From Oscillatoriales cyanobacterium (GTDB lineage: Bacteria > Cyanobacteriota > Cyanobacteriia > Cyanobacteriales > Microcoleaceae), in the NCBI GenBank assembly GCA_004293365.1, contig RDYN01000041.1, positions 1 through 64,000 on the forward strand: 64,000 bases of DNA, written 5' to 3'. Under the pieces are notes generated by a model, which was not told the DNA's origin, made no database searches, and saw only the letters and a program-made list of their open reading frames with translations. This document shows, piece by piece, positions 35,114 to 43,384 of this stretch. Numbering within the stretch: the stretch's first letter is position 1; the number at the start of each line of letters is the position of its first letter. Made by a program: the position numbers and the translations under genes.

Positions 35114-35455
35114 TTATACTTCGATGCGGATTTTGACGGTAGCACCAAAGGCTTTTCTGAAGGCTGATTCAATGTCGGGTAGTTTTTGAATTGCCATTAG
35201 CAAAAGTGCTGTTGACGATACTTTAATTCTTGCTTCCCCATCATTGAGAGCAACGAGTTTACCGTGCTGTCGCATGAGTTCTTTAGTAGTGCGTGGTGAT
35301 ATGTGAAGTAGCACAGTTTTCCATGTTAGGTCTAGCATTCCTTGGATTGCTTCTTCCATTTGCTTGAGGGTGTCCATTTTTTTAGGTAAAACGCCTGGTA
35401 GTTCTAGTTGTTTTGGGTAAGCTTGATGTTTCAAAGTCATGATTGTTCTACTCAT
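35114..35455 (-). CDS. Free-standing DnaX C-terminal-like protein
   Basis: The 113-residue protein resembles the last ~100 residues of cyanobacterial DNA polymerase III tau/gamma. It has a W-x-x-V-L block (LTWKTVLLHISPRTTKELMR), a strand pair LVALNDGEARIKVSS, and the ending LPDIESAFRKAFGATVKIRI. In DnaX this region follows the clamp-loader domains; here it stands alone. There are no ATPase motifs. Possible readings are a remnant of a dnaX duplication or a genuine small partner of the replisome. It is antisense to the flanking NLR-like operon. The similarity is by eye. Confidence 0.55.
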   Translation of the reverse strand: MSRTIMTLKHQAYPKQLELPGVLPKKMDTLKQMEEAIQGMLDLTWKTVLLHISPRTTKELMRQHGKLVALNDGEARIKVSSTALLLMAIQKLPDIESAFRKAFGATVKIRIEV

Positions 35456-35650
35456 CTAGGGTAAGTGATTGACTGCGGGGCAAGTAAGTTAGTTAACTTT
35501 TTGCTGTCCGCATCTTCAGAATGCCTGATGTGTAGGGGTTTCAACGCTTGACTTTTTGACTGACTTTTTGACTGACTTTTGACTGACTTCTGCTACTGCT
35601 GCAAAAATGAGTCAAAATTGAAGCTAATAGGAGCTAGTTAGAGGGCAAGC

Positions 35651-37045
35651 ATGGTGGCTACAATCAAAGCATCGAAAGAAGGACGGGAAAAATTTAAGGA
35701 GGCAAGAGAAAACAAGAGATGGAATCAAGAAGCTGATGCTTTGCTTACTCAAAGTGGTGTTCGGCGCTCAACCGTGCAGGCACTAGAGCAAGGGAGAAAC
35801 ATTAGGCAGGAAAACTTTGTCGCACTTTTCAAGGCTGTCGGGATAAAAAACTGGGAGACATACGTTGATAACAGCGCAACTCAGGCTTCATACATGGAGT
35901 TTTTGGTCTGTGATGATGGCTGGGTAGGTCGGGAGACACTAATTGATGAATCGATCGAGAAGGTGTGCGGATCTTGTCGAGTCTTACTTATAGTTGGCAT
36001 TACTGGTATCGGTAAAACTGCTTTGGCGGAACGTGTCGTTCAGGAATTGCGAGGAGATTGGAGGGAACACAGGGATAATTTTGAAGATGAGAAAAAAGTT
36101 TCAGATTTTGCCAGCGTCGCGCTGCAATGGCTGGAGAAGTGGGGAGAATCTGTCCCAAAAGACGATCGCAAACCAGAACAATTATTACGGCGGTTAGTCA
36201 AACACCTGCGCGAAAATCGGTATTTAATCCTGATGGATTCTCTTGAGTACCTATTGACAGGGAATGCAGAGGATGGCTGGGGTGATTTTGCTGATGAGTG
36301 GTGGGGTAAGTTTTTTGTAAGTTTCTTGGCAGAATCAGATTGTCAAAGTCGATTTATTCTGACTTCTCAGGATTTGCCAACTAAGTTTGAGAAAGCGGAG
36401 TGCGATCGCTATAAAAATCGTTGGTATTGCCAACTTTTGAAAGGATTAGAAATACCCGAACAAGTGGAGTTATTTCAAAAAGCTGAACTGGATGGCGATT
36501 TGGAACTAGCACACAGTCCCCTGCGAGTAATTGGAGAAGTTTATGACGGGCATCCTTTGGCTTTGCGGACGATCGCTGGAGAAATTAAAGAGTCTTATGG
36601 TAGGAAAGTCAGTGCTTACTGGAAAGAGAATAGCCGTTACATTGAAGAGGTGAAAGAGGCTATTGACGAAGCTCGCGATCGAGGAATAGTTAAAGGAGAT
36701 GAGGATAGGTGGCAGTTAGCATCATACACGAAAGTCTTGCGAAGGAAAGTTAAGGAACGGATCGATCGGACATTCGATCGTTTAAAAAATGATGCGTATG
36801 ATGCTTATTGTTTACTTTGTATGGCTTCGATTTATCGATGCGAAGTCAAGGAAACTTGGTGGCTGATTAATTTAGAAGATGAGGGTTATAGTGAGGAACA
36901 GCAAAAGGCAGCAATGCAAACTCTGCGCGATCGCTATTTAGTTGAAGATGGAGGAATTGATGATGAAGATAATCGGCTGGTGGGACAACATAATTTGATC
37001 CGCAGTGTGGCGATCGATCGCCGATTGATGCTACCAAAAAACTGA
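35651..37045 (+). CDS. HTH-NB-ARC NTPase (NLR-like sensor, module B)
   Basis: The 464-residue protein starts with a Cro/XRE-like helix-turn-helix (residues ~15-70, RRSTVQALEQGRNIRQENFV). A STAND/NB-ARC NTPase follows: Walker A GITGIGKT (116-123), Walker B RYLILMDS (D196), FILTSQDLP, and GHPLAL at about residue 300. A winged-helix end closes the protein (TLRDRYLVEDGGIDDE, then GQHNLIRSVA). From the Walker A onward it is a clear paralogue of 2222-4201, with most residues identical by eye (for example FEDE, SDFASVA, WLEKWGES, LMDSLE). The nucleosidase domain of module A is replaced by the HTH. A TPR gene follows 20 bp downstream. DNA binding by the HTH and a defence role are inferred. Confidence 0.9.
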   Translation: MVATIKASKEGREKFKEARENKRWNQEADALLTQSGVRRSTVQALEQGRNIRQENFVALFKAVGIKNWETYVDNSATQASYMEFLVCDDGWVGRETLIDESIEKVCGSCRVLLIVGITGIGKTALAERVVQELRGDWREHRDNFEDEKKVSDFASVALQWLEKWGESVPKDDRKPEQLLRRLVKHLRENRYLILMDSLEYLLTGNAEDGWGDFADEWWGKFFVSFLAESDCQSRFILTSQDLPTKFEKAECDRYKNRWYCQLLKGLEIPEQVELFQKAELDGDLELAHSPLRVIGEVYDGHPLALRTIAGEIKESYGRKVSAYWKENSRYIEEVKEAIDEARDRGIVKGDEDRWQLASYTKVLRRKVKERIDRTFDRLKNDAYDAYCLLCMASIYRCEVKETWWLINLEDEGYSEEQQKAAMQTLRDRYLVEDGGIDDEDNRLVGQHNLIRSVAIDRRLMLPKN

Positions 37046-37065
37046 AGAAATTGGATAAATTCACC

Positions 37066-38262
37066 ATGACAAATAACCTGACACCATCGGGAGATAAGGT
37101 TTTGGAACAATTAGGTATCAATCCTCATAATCTCAGTGTCCATTTTCCAAATCGCGAGCAGCGGCTTCAGTACAGAGCAGTTGTACAGTGGCTAACTGAT
37201 TATAAATCGAAGCCGGGTGCTTCCAATTTAGAGAAAGTAAAGGGATACTTGGAAGCGTTTCACCATCTTTGTCAGGTGGAAGATTGGATACGAAGTAGCA
37301 AAATTATATCAACTCAACTCGATACACATACCAATGACGAATTGCATCATCAATTATTACTCTGGGGCTACTATAGGGAACTGATTGAGCTGTACAACCA
37401 ACTTTGGGGCAAATTAAGCCTTAATCATGATGCTATTTTTATCGCCAATCTTTGCAATAATTTGGGCAATGCTTACTATGGACTAGGAAAATATTTCCAA
37501 GCAATTGACTATTATCAACAGAGTTTAAGTATTGCACGGGCAATTCGCGATCGCGAAGCTGAGGGAAGGGCACTGGGAAATCTGGGCAATGCTTATAATT
37601 CGCTAGAATACTATCTCAAAGCGATTGACTACCACAAACAGAGTTTAAGTATTGCAAGGGAAATCGGCGACCGCAACGGTGAGGGATGCGCGTTGGGAAG
37701 TCTGGGAGATGCTTGCAATTCGTTGGGAAATTATGGCCAAGCCATCGAATATCTCAAACAAAGTTTAGTCATTGCAAAGTCAATCGGTAATCGCAACAGT
37801 GAGGGATGCGCGTTGGGAAATCTGGGAAAGGCTTACAATTCGTTGGAAGATTATCCCCAAGCCATTGAGTATTTCCAGAAGAGTTTAACTATTTTCCAGG
37901 AAATTGGCGATCGCAACGGTGAAGGAAAAGCACTGGGAAATCTAGGACTTGTTTGCGGTTTGCTAGAAGATTATACCCAAGCCATTGAGTATCTCCAACA
38001 AAGTTTAATCATTGCAAGGGAAATTGGCGATCGCAACACTGAAGGAATCACACTGTCAGATATGGGAGTTGCTTACTATTCTCTAGGAAAATATGCTGAA
38101 GCCATCAACTATCACCAACAGAGTTTAACTATTGTACGGGAAATCGGACAACGCCACGCACAAGAGCGGGCTTTACTTAATCTAGTCAGAGCTTTCTGTG
38201 CTTTAAGAAAGTATGACAAAGCAATGGAATGCAATCAGCAGCACTTAGCTCTCATCCAATGA
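37066..38262 (+). CDS. TPR protein (module B partner)
   Basis: I start at the ATG at 37066, which aligns MTNNLTPSGDKVLEQLGINP with the start of the module A partner; the TTG at 37051 is less likely. The 398-residue protein shares the lead-in (LEAFHHLCQVEDW) with 4194-6296. It then consists of about seven 40-residue TPRs (for example NLGNAYYGLGKYFQAIDYYQ), encoded by ~120-bp DNA repeats that are still very similar to each other. The C-terminal nucleosidase of the module A partner is absent. A ligand- or partner-sensing role with the upstream NTPase is likely. The similar DNA repeats suggest active expansion or gene conversion. Confidence 0.9.
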   Translation: MTNNLTPSGDKVLEQLGINPHNLSVHFPNREQRLQYRAVVQWLTDYKSKPGASNLEKVKGYLEAFHHLCQVEDWIRSSKIISTQLDTHTNDELHHQLLLWGYYRELIELYNQLWGKLSLNHDAIFIANLCNNLGNAYYGLGKYFQAIDYYQQSLSIARAIRDREAEGRALGNLGNAYNSLEYYLKAIDYHKQSLSIAREIGDRNGEGCALGSLGDACNSLGNYGQAIEYLKQSLVIAKSIGNRNSEGCALGNLGKAYNSLEDYPQAIEYFQKSLTIFQEIGDRNGEGKALGNLGLVCGLLEDYTQAIEYLQQSLIIAREIGDRNTEGITLSDMGVAYYSLGKYAEAINYHQQSLTIVREIGQRHAQERALLNLVRAFCALRKYDKAMECNQQHLALIQ

Positions 38263-38341
38263 ACTTAACAGTAGCTGAAACTATTGATTTATGATGAGAG
38301 ATTAAGATGCGATCGCCTCAAAAATGATTAAGAGCGATCGC

Positions 38342-38707
38342 TCACAAGCCTAAAATCACACCTAGGGCTACTGCCAGCTCATCCATAAAATTTTCATCTA
38401 AATGACCGATTACCCTAATAACCCTGGATTTGTCGATGACTCGAATCTGTTCGCAAAGTATTACTGAATCTTGATTTAAACCCCCAACTCCAGATGGAAC
38501 AAATACATGAGAAGGTAAAAGAGCGCGACGAATTTTAGTAGTAAACGGTGCAATAATAGTATGAGGACTTACTGCATTAGCGCGATCGATCTGTAAGATG
38601 ACAACAGGTCTTATACCAGCTTGCTCCGTACCAACTACCGGATTCAAATCGCATAACACGACATCTCCTCTTGTATATGTTGGATTTACTGATGAAGCTG
38701 CTACCAT
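38342..38707 (-). CDS. MazF/PemK-family endoribonuclease toxin
   Basis: The 121-residue protein carries the PemK/MazF signature: TRGDVVLCDLNPVVGTEQAG, then IRPVVILQ, TIIAPFTTKIRR and VILCEQIRVIDKSRV. The Arg after the TEQAG loop and the Thr in APFTT occupy the usual active-site positions. Such toxins cleave mRNA at short sequences. Its start overlaps the upstream antitoxin by 7 bp. The reading frame is intact. Confidence 0.92.
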   Translation of the reverse strand: MVAASSVNPTYTRGDVVLCDLNPVVGTEQAGIRPVVILQIDRANAVSPHTIIAPFTTKIRRALLPSHVFVPSGVGGLNQDSVILCEQIRVIDKSRVIRVIGHLDENFMDELAVALGVILGL

Positions 38708-38901
38708 TGAACCTCTCCACGGGCTAACTTTTCTTCGTAGGCTTCTAAATTCTTTAAATAGTCAGAAAAGTCTGATTCAGTAAGCTGTGGCAATTCACTG
38801 TTGTATTTGAGGAGCAAAAAGTCTATGAAATCATTCACTTCTTGAACAAGCGACTCTGGTAGTTGGCTAATTTTAGAAATAGTTGCCTCATAAACAGTCA
38901 T
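38701..38901 (-). CDS. Antitoxin of the MazF pair
   Basis: The 66-residue protein is acidic, with a helix block typical of short cyanobacterial antitoxins: LPESLVQEVNDFIDFLLLKY (DUF2281-like). The tail ESDFSDYLKNLEAYEEKLARG probably wraps the toxin. It precedes the MazF gene with a 7-bp overlap, giving antitoxin-first order and coupled translation. Confidence 0.8.
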   Translation of the reverse strand: MTVYEATISKISQLPESLVQEVNDFIDFLLLKYNSELPQLTESDFSDYLKNLEAYEEKLARGEVQW

Positions 38902-38970
38902 ATTTTTACCTATCTATCTTATTCACTTCTTTCAATTATAGCCTAGGAAGCAGTTTTTTAAATCCAGAAC

Positions 38971-39690
38971 TCAAAGACTTTCATTGAGCTGTTTTTGTTC
39001 TCCTTCCGGCTGCACTTGCTTCTGCAAACTAATTTTGTCGCCCACTTCATAGCCAGAATTAAAACCGGCTTCGCTGCTGATTTGAGAATCTGTTCTCGTT
39101 TTAACTTTAACCCCTCGGCTTTCTAAATAATCGGCGATCGCCAGTTGATTCTTTTCAAACATCGATCGCACTACAATAGCAGGAGTACCCGCCGTATCAG
39201 CCGAGCCAGGAATCCCCGACTCCTCCATCTCCCGCTTTTGTTCCAGCAGCCTTTGCCGCAACCTTGTCGCGCATCCCACCCGAAAAGCATTCAGATACGC
39301 CAGTCCCCTGCCATTTCCTTTGCGGTATTTCGCCCTTTGCTCGATCGCAGAACTCAAATACTCATACAAGTGCGTGCAAACAATCAGGTTGGTAGAACTT
39401 CCCACCAAAAACATACTACCAGTATAAGTGTTCCGCATACCAGTACAACCGTTAGCTTCAGCAATTCCCGACAGCAGCATCATTTTCCAAGTGACGAATT
39501 TGGATGTTGTTTCAACTGAGTTTTCCTCAATCTCTTCTTGGTGATTCGGGCCTAAATCGGCGAGATCCAGATTGTACTGTGCTAGTAAAAGGGAAGCTTT
39601 TTCGGCCGCAGCAGTCGATTCGTTTTCATTGGATGAGGTGGCGAGGGCTAACAGCTTTTTGATTTTTTCGACAATACTTGTGTCTGCCAT
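38971..39690 (-). CDS. DUF2786 domain protein
   Basis: The 239-residue protein begins with the DUF2786 signature (IVEKIKKLLALATSSNENES, then AAAEKASLLLAQYNLDLADL, residues ~5-50). A second conserved region follows at ~80-200 (WKMMLLSGIAEANGCTGMRN, then FLVGSSTNLIVCTHLYEYLS and AFRVGCATRLRQRL). The combination is usual for the family, which occurs in phages and mobile regions as well as chromosomes. No biochemical function is established that I can name. It lies downstream of the DUF790-XPB gene pair on the same strand, with a 122-bp duplication between. Confidence 0.8.
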   Translation of the reverse strand: MADTSIVEKIKKLLALATSSNENESTAAAEKASLLLAQYNLDLADLGPNHQEEIEENSVETTSKFVTWKMMLLSGIAEANGCTGMRNTYTGSMFLVGSSTNLIVCTHLYEYLSSAIEQRAKYRKGNGRGLAYLNAFRVGCATRLRQRLLEQKREMEESGIPGSADTAGTPAIVVRSMFEKNQLAIADYLESRGVKVKTRTDSQISSEAGFNSGYEVGDKISLQKQVQPEGEQKQLNESL

Positions 39691-39779
39691 TTTTCGATCG
39701 GTTTTGGGTGAGGGTAGGCGGTGGTAGAGATTTGGGGATGTTTGTATTTTAATGGAGTTTGGAATGTGCGATCGATCTT

Positions 39780-40013
39780 TTAAGATTTTTTTTACCGCAG
39801 AGGGCGCAGAGGGCGCAGAGGAAGAGAGGATAGAAAGAAGTTTGCAATTTATGGGTGGATTGGTCTATTATTCGAGGATTTGTAGGACTGATATCGATTT
39901 CTTAAGATTTTTTTTACCGCAGAGGGCGCAGAGGGCGCAGAGGAAGAGAGGATAGAAAGAAGTTTGCAATTTATGGGTGGATTGGCTTACTATTCGAGGA
40001 CTTCTAGGACGGA
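39780..40013. repeat. 122-bp tandem duplication overlapping the DUF790 gene end
   Basis: The block starting TTAAGATTTTTTTTACCGCA occurs at 39780-39891 and again at 39902-40013. Each copy contains the triplet-like AGAGGGCGC repeats. The right copy includes the last codons of the DUF790 gene (stop at 39990). The left copy is a decayed duplicate of that gene end, with a few substitutions. Confidence 0.88.
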
Positions 40014-41204
40014 TTTTGGCTGCAATTTATCTTTAAACCAAACAACTTTTGCAGGAACTTCTTTGACATTTACTCCGGCTTTTTCTAGATTTAGCCGTTC
40101 GGAAATAGCTAAAATCAAGTTGTCGCATCCAGATTTGTGTACTTGTGCAAATTTCTTTTGCAAATACTCGGGCCGCCAATAGCCGACTATTTCTAATATA
40201 AATACTCGTCCGTCGGGATGGACTAACCGAAAGTCGGGAATCATCACGCTTCCGGGAATCGGAATTAGATCGACTTCTCGTTCGAGTTTCCACTCGGTTT
40301 TTAAGCCGTCCCAGCGATCGGCAAATGCTGCCTCTAACATACTATCATAGGGCTTGCCTGGGGGATAGTGGCTGACTAAACCGCAGTCGGAATTTAGGGT
40401 AAATTTACCTGTTTTGACAACGCCGCTGAAAGCATCTTTGGTTTGCAGGGTTGAGTGCATGCTCCACTTGGTAACGTGCAGGAGTGCGGGTAGCATTTTG
40501 GCGAGGGCTAAGCCGTAGCGAGTGCTGGGTTTGAACAAGCTTGTGGGGCCGTCGATTGTGAGGGTAAATCCGTGGTCTGCGTCGCCTTCGATGTAGGTCA
40601 TTAATTGAAATAGTTTCAGATAGCGAAATAGGAGTTTGTATTCTCCGGGATCGTTGCGGTGGGCGGTTAATTGGACTTGACTTGCTCGGTAAAATATGCC
40701 TTGGACTTGGGAAAGGTTGTATCTGTGAAGCAGGTTTTCCGGTGTTGGTGCGTCAAATTGGGTGAGGATTTTGTTTTCGTTTAAATCGGCGTACAAACCT
40801 GTTTTGATTTCCTCGGTTAAAACTTCTCTGTTTAAGTCTTGGCTGAGCTCTGTGGCTACGGTTTCGAGGGTTATTTGGGTGGATTGTACGCTGGGAGTCG
40901 ATCGCGCGGACAACGCAAATACCCGCTGTCGCAAGTCCGATGGTTCTAAGGGACTGATGACTTCCAAGGTGCAGAAACCGCCTTTGAGGAGGTGCGCTAA
41001 TCCCCGTTTCAGCCGATAGTCGGGGCTGTCGCCTTCTAACTCTAGCAAGCGTCCGTCGAGTTCGCCTTGGGTTTTGCCGATCGACTCTTGGAAGCAGTTT
41101 ATCATTTCGGTAGCTGCTTCTAAGTTTTTAGCATCTATCTTAAGGCGTAATGGGATAATTGATTCGCCATTTTGGCGGTGGCTTAATAAATCGGTGGGTA
41201 GCAT
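39990..41204 (-). CDS. DUF790 family nuclease (Bax1-like)
   Basis: The 404-residue protein is of the DUF790 family, which includes archaeal Bax1, the structure-specific nuclease that binds XPB. It starts MLPTDLLSHRQNGESIIPLR. The C-terminal half has a PD-(D/E)XK-like pattern: SVMIPDFRLVHPDGRVFILE followed by IVGYWRPEYLQKK, where D, E and K are the likely metal and catalytic residues. The gene directly downstream in transcription order from the XPB-like helicase (84-bp gap) makes the helicase-nuclease pair explicit. A DNA-repair or excision role is inferred from the archaeal system. Confidence 0.88.
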   Translation of the reverse strand: MLPTDLLSHRQNGESIIPLRLKIDAKNLEAATEMINCFQESIGKTQGELDGRLLELEGDSPDYRLKRGLAHLLKGGFCTLEVISPLEPSDLRQRVFALSARSTPSVQSTQITLETVATELSQDLNREVLTEEIKTGLYADLNENKILTQFDAPTPENLLHRYNLSQVQGIFYRASQVQLTAHRNDPGEYKLLFRYLKLFQLMTYIEGDADHGFTLTIDGPTSLFKPSTRYGLALAKMLPALLHVTKWSMHSTLQTKDAFSGVVKTGKFTLNSDCGLVSHYPPGKPYDSMLEAAFADRWDGLKTEWKLEREVDLIPIPGSVMIPDFRLVHPDGRVFILEIVGYWRPEYLQKKFAQVHKSGCDNLILAISERLNLEKAGVNVKEVPAKVVWFKDKLQPKSVLEVLE

Positions 41205-41288
41205 TATAGTTTTATTTTTAACGAACCGCGAAGGCGCGAAGGGCGCGAAGGGAAGAAGGAAGAAGGAAGAAGGAAGAATTTAGGCGTG

Positions 41289-42884
41289 CTACCAGGGAAT
41301 GTCATCATCATCTCCCCATTTTGTGGGTGATTCTGCTGCTTTTTTTGTTGTCTTGGGAATATCATCGTCTCCCCATTTTGCGGGTGATTCTGCTGCTTTT
41401 TTTGTTGTGTCTCGGTTGACTCCGTAAATGGGTGTTGGTTTGACAGTTTCTAATTTCGGATATTCGGTTGGTGGTGGTTCTATTTGTTGTACTTTTGGTT
41501 GGGGTTTGTGAACTTGCATTCCGCCTCGCCGGCGCTGAGATGTTCTTTCTTCGCTGGTGTCTTCGGTGACGACTTCGTAGAGAATTGCTAGTTTGTTTGC
41601 ATCGCTGCTTTTGCGGAGAACTCTACCTAATCTCTGGATGTATTCCCGTTCGCTACCAGTGCCTGAAAGTATGATAGCAATTCTCGCATCGGGAACGTCT
41701 ACTCCTTCGTTTAATACGTGGGAGGCGACTAGGGTTTTGTATTCGCCGCTGCGAAATTTAGCGAGGATTTCGTGCCTTTCTTTGACTGGGGTTTGGTGGG
41801 TAATTGTGGGGATGAGAAATTCTTGGGAAATTCGGTAGACTGTGGCGTTGTCTCCGGTGAAGATTAGGGTGCGCTGCGGAGAGTGTTCGGCTAGTATTTG
41901 AGCTAATATTCGCAGTTTTCCTTCGGTACAAAGGGCGATTTCTTTGGCTTGGCGGTGGGCGATCATGGCGCGCCTTCCTAAGGGCGATCGCGCGCTGGCC
42001 ATGATAAACTGTTTCCATCCTTCGAGGCTGGATATTTTGATGTTGGACTGTTTGAGGAAGTCGTTGCGAATGTTCATGGCTTCGCTGTAGCGGTCGGTTT
42101 CTTCTTTTGACAGTTTGACCATGATTTGAACTATTTTGTGATCTGCTAAGGCGTCGCCTGCTAAATTTTCGGGTTTTTTGCTATATACTGTCGGGCCGAT
42201 GAGAAAATGCAAGTCGCTGTGGCGTCCGTCTGTGCGATCGGGTGTTGCTGTCAGTCCGAGTCGAAAAGGCGCGATCGCATATTCGGATATTACTCGATAA
42301 AAGTCGGTTGGTAAATGGTGGCATTCGTCAAACACTAGCAAGCCGTATTTATTCCCTAAGGTTTCGGCGTGAATGCTGGCGCTGTCGTAGGTTGCGACTA
42401 AAATTGGCGTTTTGTCCCGCGAACCTCCGCCCAACAATCCAATTTCGATTTCGGGAAATGCTGCTTTTAAATTGGCGTACCACTGGTGCATTAAATCGAG
42501 AGTTGGTACTACGACTAATGTACTGCGACCTGTGACTTGCATGGCTAATTGTGCCAGATAAGTTTTGCCGGAAGCCGTGGGAAGGATGACTACTCCTTGG
42601 CTTCCTGCTTCTTGCCAAGCTGCGAGGGCTTCTTGTTGGTGCGGGTAAGGCTGCATTGCCACGCTGGGTACGAGTTCGAGTAGTTCGTAGCCCCGGGCTT
42701 CGTCGGTGAAGTTGGTACAGTCGGCCTGAAGCGATTCTACCAGCGGGCGGTAGTGAATTGCTCGAATTCGGTATTTTTCGACGCGATCGTCCCACGTCGC
42801 AAAGTCCACCCAGTCTCGGCCTCTGGGCGGCGGGTGCAGCACGAGCGTTCCGCGATCGAATGTTAATGTTGGTATGCGTGGCAT
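41289..42884 (-). CDS. XPB-like superfamily 2 DNA helicase
   Basis: The 531-residue protein has a short N-terminal damage-recognition-like region (1-75), then the two helicase lobes: Walker A LPTASGKTYLA (K107), DECHH (D186), GLTATPDRTD, and the lobe-2 blocks TLIFTGDNATVYRI, VLNEGVDVPDARIAII and YIQRLGRVLRKS. The layout is that of XPB/Rad25-type helicases found with Bax1 in archaea and some bacteria. The tail is odd: a unit reading TKKAAESPAKWGDDDIP is duplicated, with small changes, just before the stop. With the DUF790 gene it should form a helicase-nuclease repair unit. The start ATG at 42884 is well supported by MPRIPTLTFDRGTL. Confidence 0.93.
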   Translation of the reverse strand: MPRIPTLTFDRGTLVLHPPPRGRDWVDFATWDDRVEKYRIRAIHYRPLVESLQADCTNFTDEARGYELLELVPSVAMQPYPHQQEALAAWQEAGSQGVVILPTASGKTYLAQLAMQVTGRSTLVVVPTLDLMHQWYANLKAAFPEIEIGLLGGGSRDKTPILVATYDSASIHAETLGNKYGLLVFDECHHLPTDFYRVISEYAIAPFRLGLTATPDRTDGRHSDLHFLIGPTVYSKKPENLAGDALADHKIVQIMVKLSKEETDRYSEAMNIRNDFLKQSNIKISSLEGWKQFIMASARSPLGRRAMIAHRQAKEIALCTEGKLRILAQILAEHSPQRTLIFTGDNATVYRISQEFLIPTITHQTPVKERHEILAKFRSGEYKTLVASHVLNEGVDVPDARIAIILSGTGSEREYIQRLGRVLRKSSDANKLAILYEVVTEDTSEERTSQRRRGGMQVHKPQPKVQQIEPPPTEYPKLETVKPTPIYGVNRDTTKKAAESPAKWGDDDIPKTTKKAAESPTKWGDDDDIPW

Positions 42885-43384
42885 TTTTTGAGCTAGGGGG
42901 CGAGTTATGCCTGTTAAATTATAGGCGATCGATAAAATATCTTGACACCAGACTCTCTATAAGTTAGTTTTTTTTTAACCAAATCTATTCAACCACAATC
43001 TACTTTATACTGTTAGGGGCTGTTTGTTGAGATTTTTACCATTTTCTTAGCAGATAAGTTTGCGAAACTGTCAAAAGTTTGTAGTCAGGACTTTAGGGGA
43101 GCATCTCAGTTTTGCAAGAAGCATTTTTAAAGAGCGGACTCTACTGACGCACTACGAACCCTTTTTTGAGCGGGGCAGCACTGTAAATTCAAAACTGAGA
43201 TGATCCCGGACTTTAGTCCTTGCTAGTGAGTTGGTAAGAAAGGACTGAAGTCCTTACTACGAACCTGGTAAGAAAGGACTGAAGTCCTTACTACGAACCT
43301 GGTAAGAAAGGACTGAAGTCCTTACTACAAACCTGTTTCTAAAGATTTTTGCAACGATCCGAGTTCACTTATTATCAGAAAAAT
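42885..43384. repeat. Intergenic repeat cluster (MITE-like element plus hairpins)
   Basis: A MITE-like copy lies at 43101-43203 (left end GCATCTCAGTTTTGCA, right end TTCAAAACTGAGATGATC). It is nested between arms of the GGTTCGTAGT family: ACTTTAGGGG at 43091, then GGACTTTAGTCCTTGC after it. Three tandem 34-bp units (GGTAAGAAAGGACTGAAGTC followed by CTTACTACGAACCT) run from about 43232 to 43336. No gene is seen. Confidence 0.85.
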
